Positions 5,018 through 5,414 of a stretch of DNA of 5,414 nucleotides are shown here, piece after piece (position 1 is the stretch's first letter; each line of letters opens with the position of its first letter). Source of the stretch: Candidatus Woesearchaeota archaeon (GTDB taxonomy: Archaea; Nanobdellota; Nanobdellia; Woesearchaeales; UBA10200). The stretch is from NCBI GenBank assembly GCA_018302185.1, contig JAGVZX010000124.1, positions 1-5,414 on the forward strand, given 5' to 3'. The notes below the pieces were generated by a model, which was given only the letters and a program-made list of their open reading frames with translations, searched no databases and was not told the origin of the DNA. The position numbers and the translations under genes are program-made.

Positions 5018-5332
5018 ATGAAAATACTCTTTATCTGCAACCAAAACGAAAATCGCAGCAAGACTGCTGAAGTCTTGTTCAAAGATAAATTTGAAACTAA
5101 ATCTGCAGGCTTATACAATCAAAAGCCTGTCAATGAAAAGGAACTTGGATGGGCAGAGGTTGTTGTTGTGATGGAAGATTCTCAAAGAGCTGAGTTAGCC
5201 AAACGATTTCCAAAGTTATACCTGAAAAAACGCATTCTTTCCTTGGATATCCCTGATACTTATAGATATATGCAGCCTGAGCTTGTTAAGATACTAAAAG
5301 ATAAAATCAATATCCTCTACCAATTAGCTTAA
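5018..5332 (+). CDS. Small low-molecular-weight protein tyrosine phosphatase-like protein
   Basis: 104 residues, full length for the short predicted tyrosine phosphatase group (COG4551-like). Seen: strand MKILFI, then the phosphate-binding loop C7-N-Q-N-E-N-R13-S (CX5R-S/T), SAGLY (29-33), GWAEVVVVME (44-53), and near the end LDIPDTYRYMQPEL (76-89), where the aspartates are candidates for the general acid. The expected reaction is hydrolysis of a phosphotyrosine or similar phosphoester through a cysteinyl-phosphate. The real substrate is unknown and such small proteins may act on other phosphates. The loop is polar and Asn-rich where relatives often have an aromatic residue before the arginine. 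The start is supported by a TATA box about 30 bases upstream. The stop overlaps a convergent gene by 9 bases. Confidence 0.85.
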   Translation: MKILFICNQNENRSKTAEVLFKDKFETKSAGLYNQKPVNEKELGWAEVVVVMEDSQRAELAKRFPKLYLKKRILSLDIPDTYRYMQPELVKILKDKINILYQLA

Positions 5333-5414
5333 CCATTCATCAAATTGCTTCTTAGCTTGCTTTTTTGTTCTGAAGATTTTTGTTTCTGCAACATATAATT
5401 CAGGGCATCTTCTT
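5324..5414 (-). CDS. C-terminal end of an unidentified gene (partial)
   Basis: Minus-strand frame open from the right edge to TAA (5326-5324), giving the last 29 residues. They read CPELYVAETKIFRTKKQAKKQFDEWLS, a charged, probably helical tail with lysine and glutamine codons like those of neighbouring genes. No family can be assigned from so little. Its stop lies inside the convergent phosphatase-like gene, a 9-base tail-to-tail overlap. T-rich stretches past the stop (minus, about 5309-5292) may end its transcript. Confidence 0.55.
   Translation of the reverse strand, partial: RRCPELYVAETKIFRTKKQAKKQFDEWLS

Overview
The window looks like archaeal chromosome, AT-rich and gene-dense, probably from an uncultivated small-genome lineage of the DPANN type (the phylum is a guess). 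Reasons: three genes have TATA-like boxes centred 28-30 bases before an ATG with no ribosome binding site, which is the leaderless archaeal layout. Arginine is mostly AGA/AGG. The families present (a DUF981-like membrane protein, a helix-hairpin-helix YprB-like exonuclease, a DHH-DHHA1 protein) are typical of archaea. No RNA polymerase sigma-type promoter, CRISPR array, tRNA, rRNA or transposase was seen.

Layout. Bases 1-737 (minus) hold a nitroreductase that runs off the left edge. It has an unusual His/Gly-rich N-terminal tail, and an in-frame stop separates the tail from an upstream ATG that would restore a plausible N-terminus. Bases 786-1123 are a gene-poor divergent spacer containing a two-part inverted repeat (18-mer plus 15-mer) around a 164-base centre. 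It may be a structured RNA, a small mobile element or a duplicated promoter module, and it also holds a small membrane-type open frame on the minus strand. Bases 1124-2059 (plus) encode a DHH-DHHA1 phosphoesterase-fold protein whose metal-binding motifs are largely degraded. Bases 2149-3480 (plus) encode four tandem Ig/PKD-like domains ending in one membrane helix, with no signal peptide. On the minus strand, bases 3503-4090 encode a six-helix DUF981-type membrane protein and bases 4137-4910 a DEDDy exonuclease with an N-terminal HhH region; they are 46 bases apart and may be transcribed together. Bases 5018-5332 (plus) encode a compact CX5R tyrosine-phosphatase-like protein. Its end overlaps by 9 bases the end of a convergent partial gene (minus, 5324 to the right edge).

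The genes do not form an obvious single pathway. Two are nucleic-acid or nucleotide phosphodiester families (DHH and DEDDy), two are membrane proteins, and two are small soluble enzymes. The most unusual parts are the left 1.1 kb (His-rich insert and inverted-repeat spacer) and the tail-anchored Ig-like protein. No complete novel defence or mobile system can be claimed from this sequence alone.
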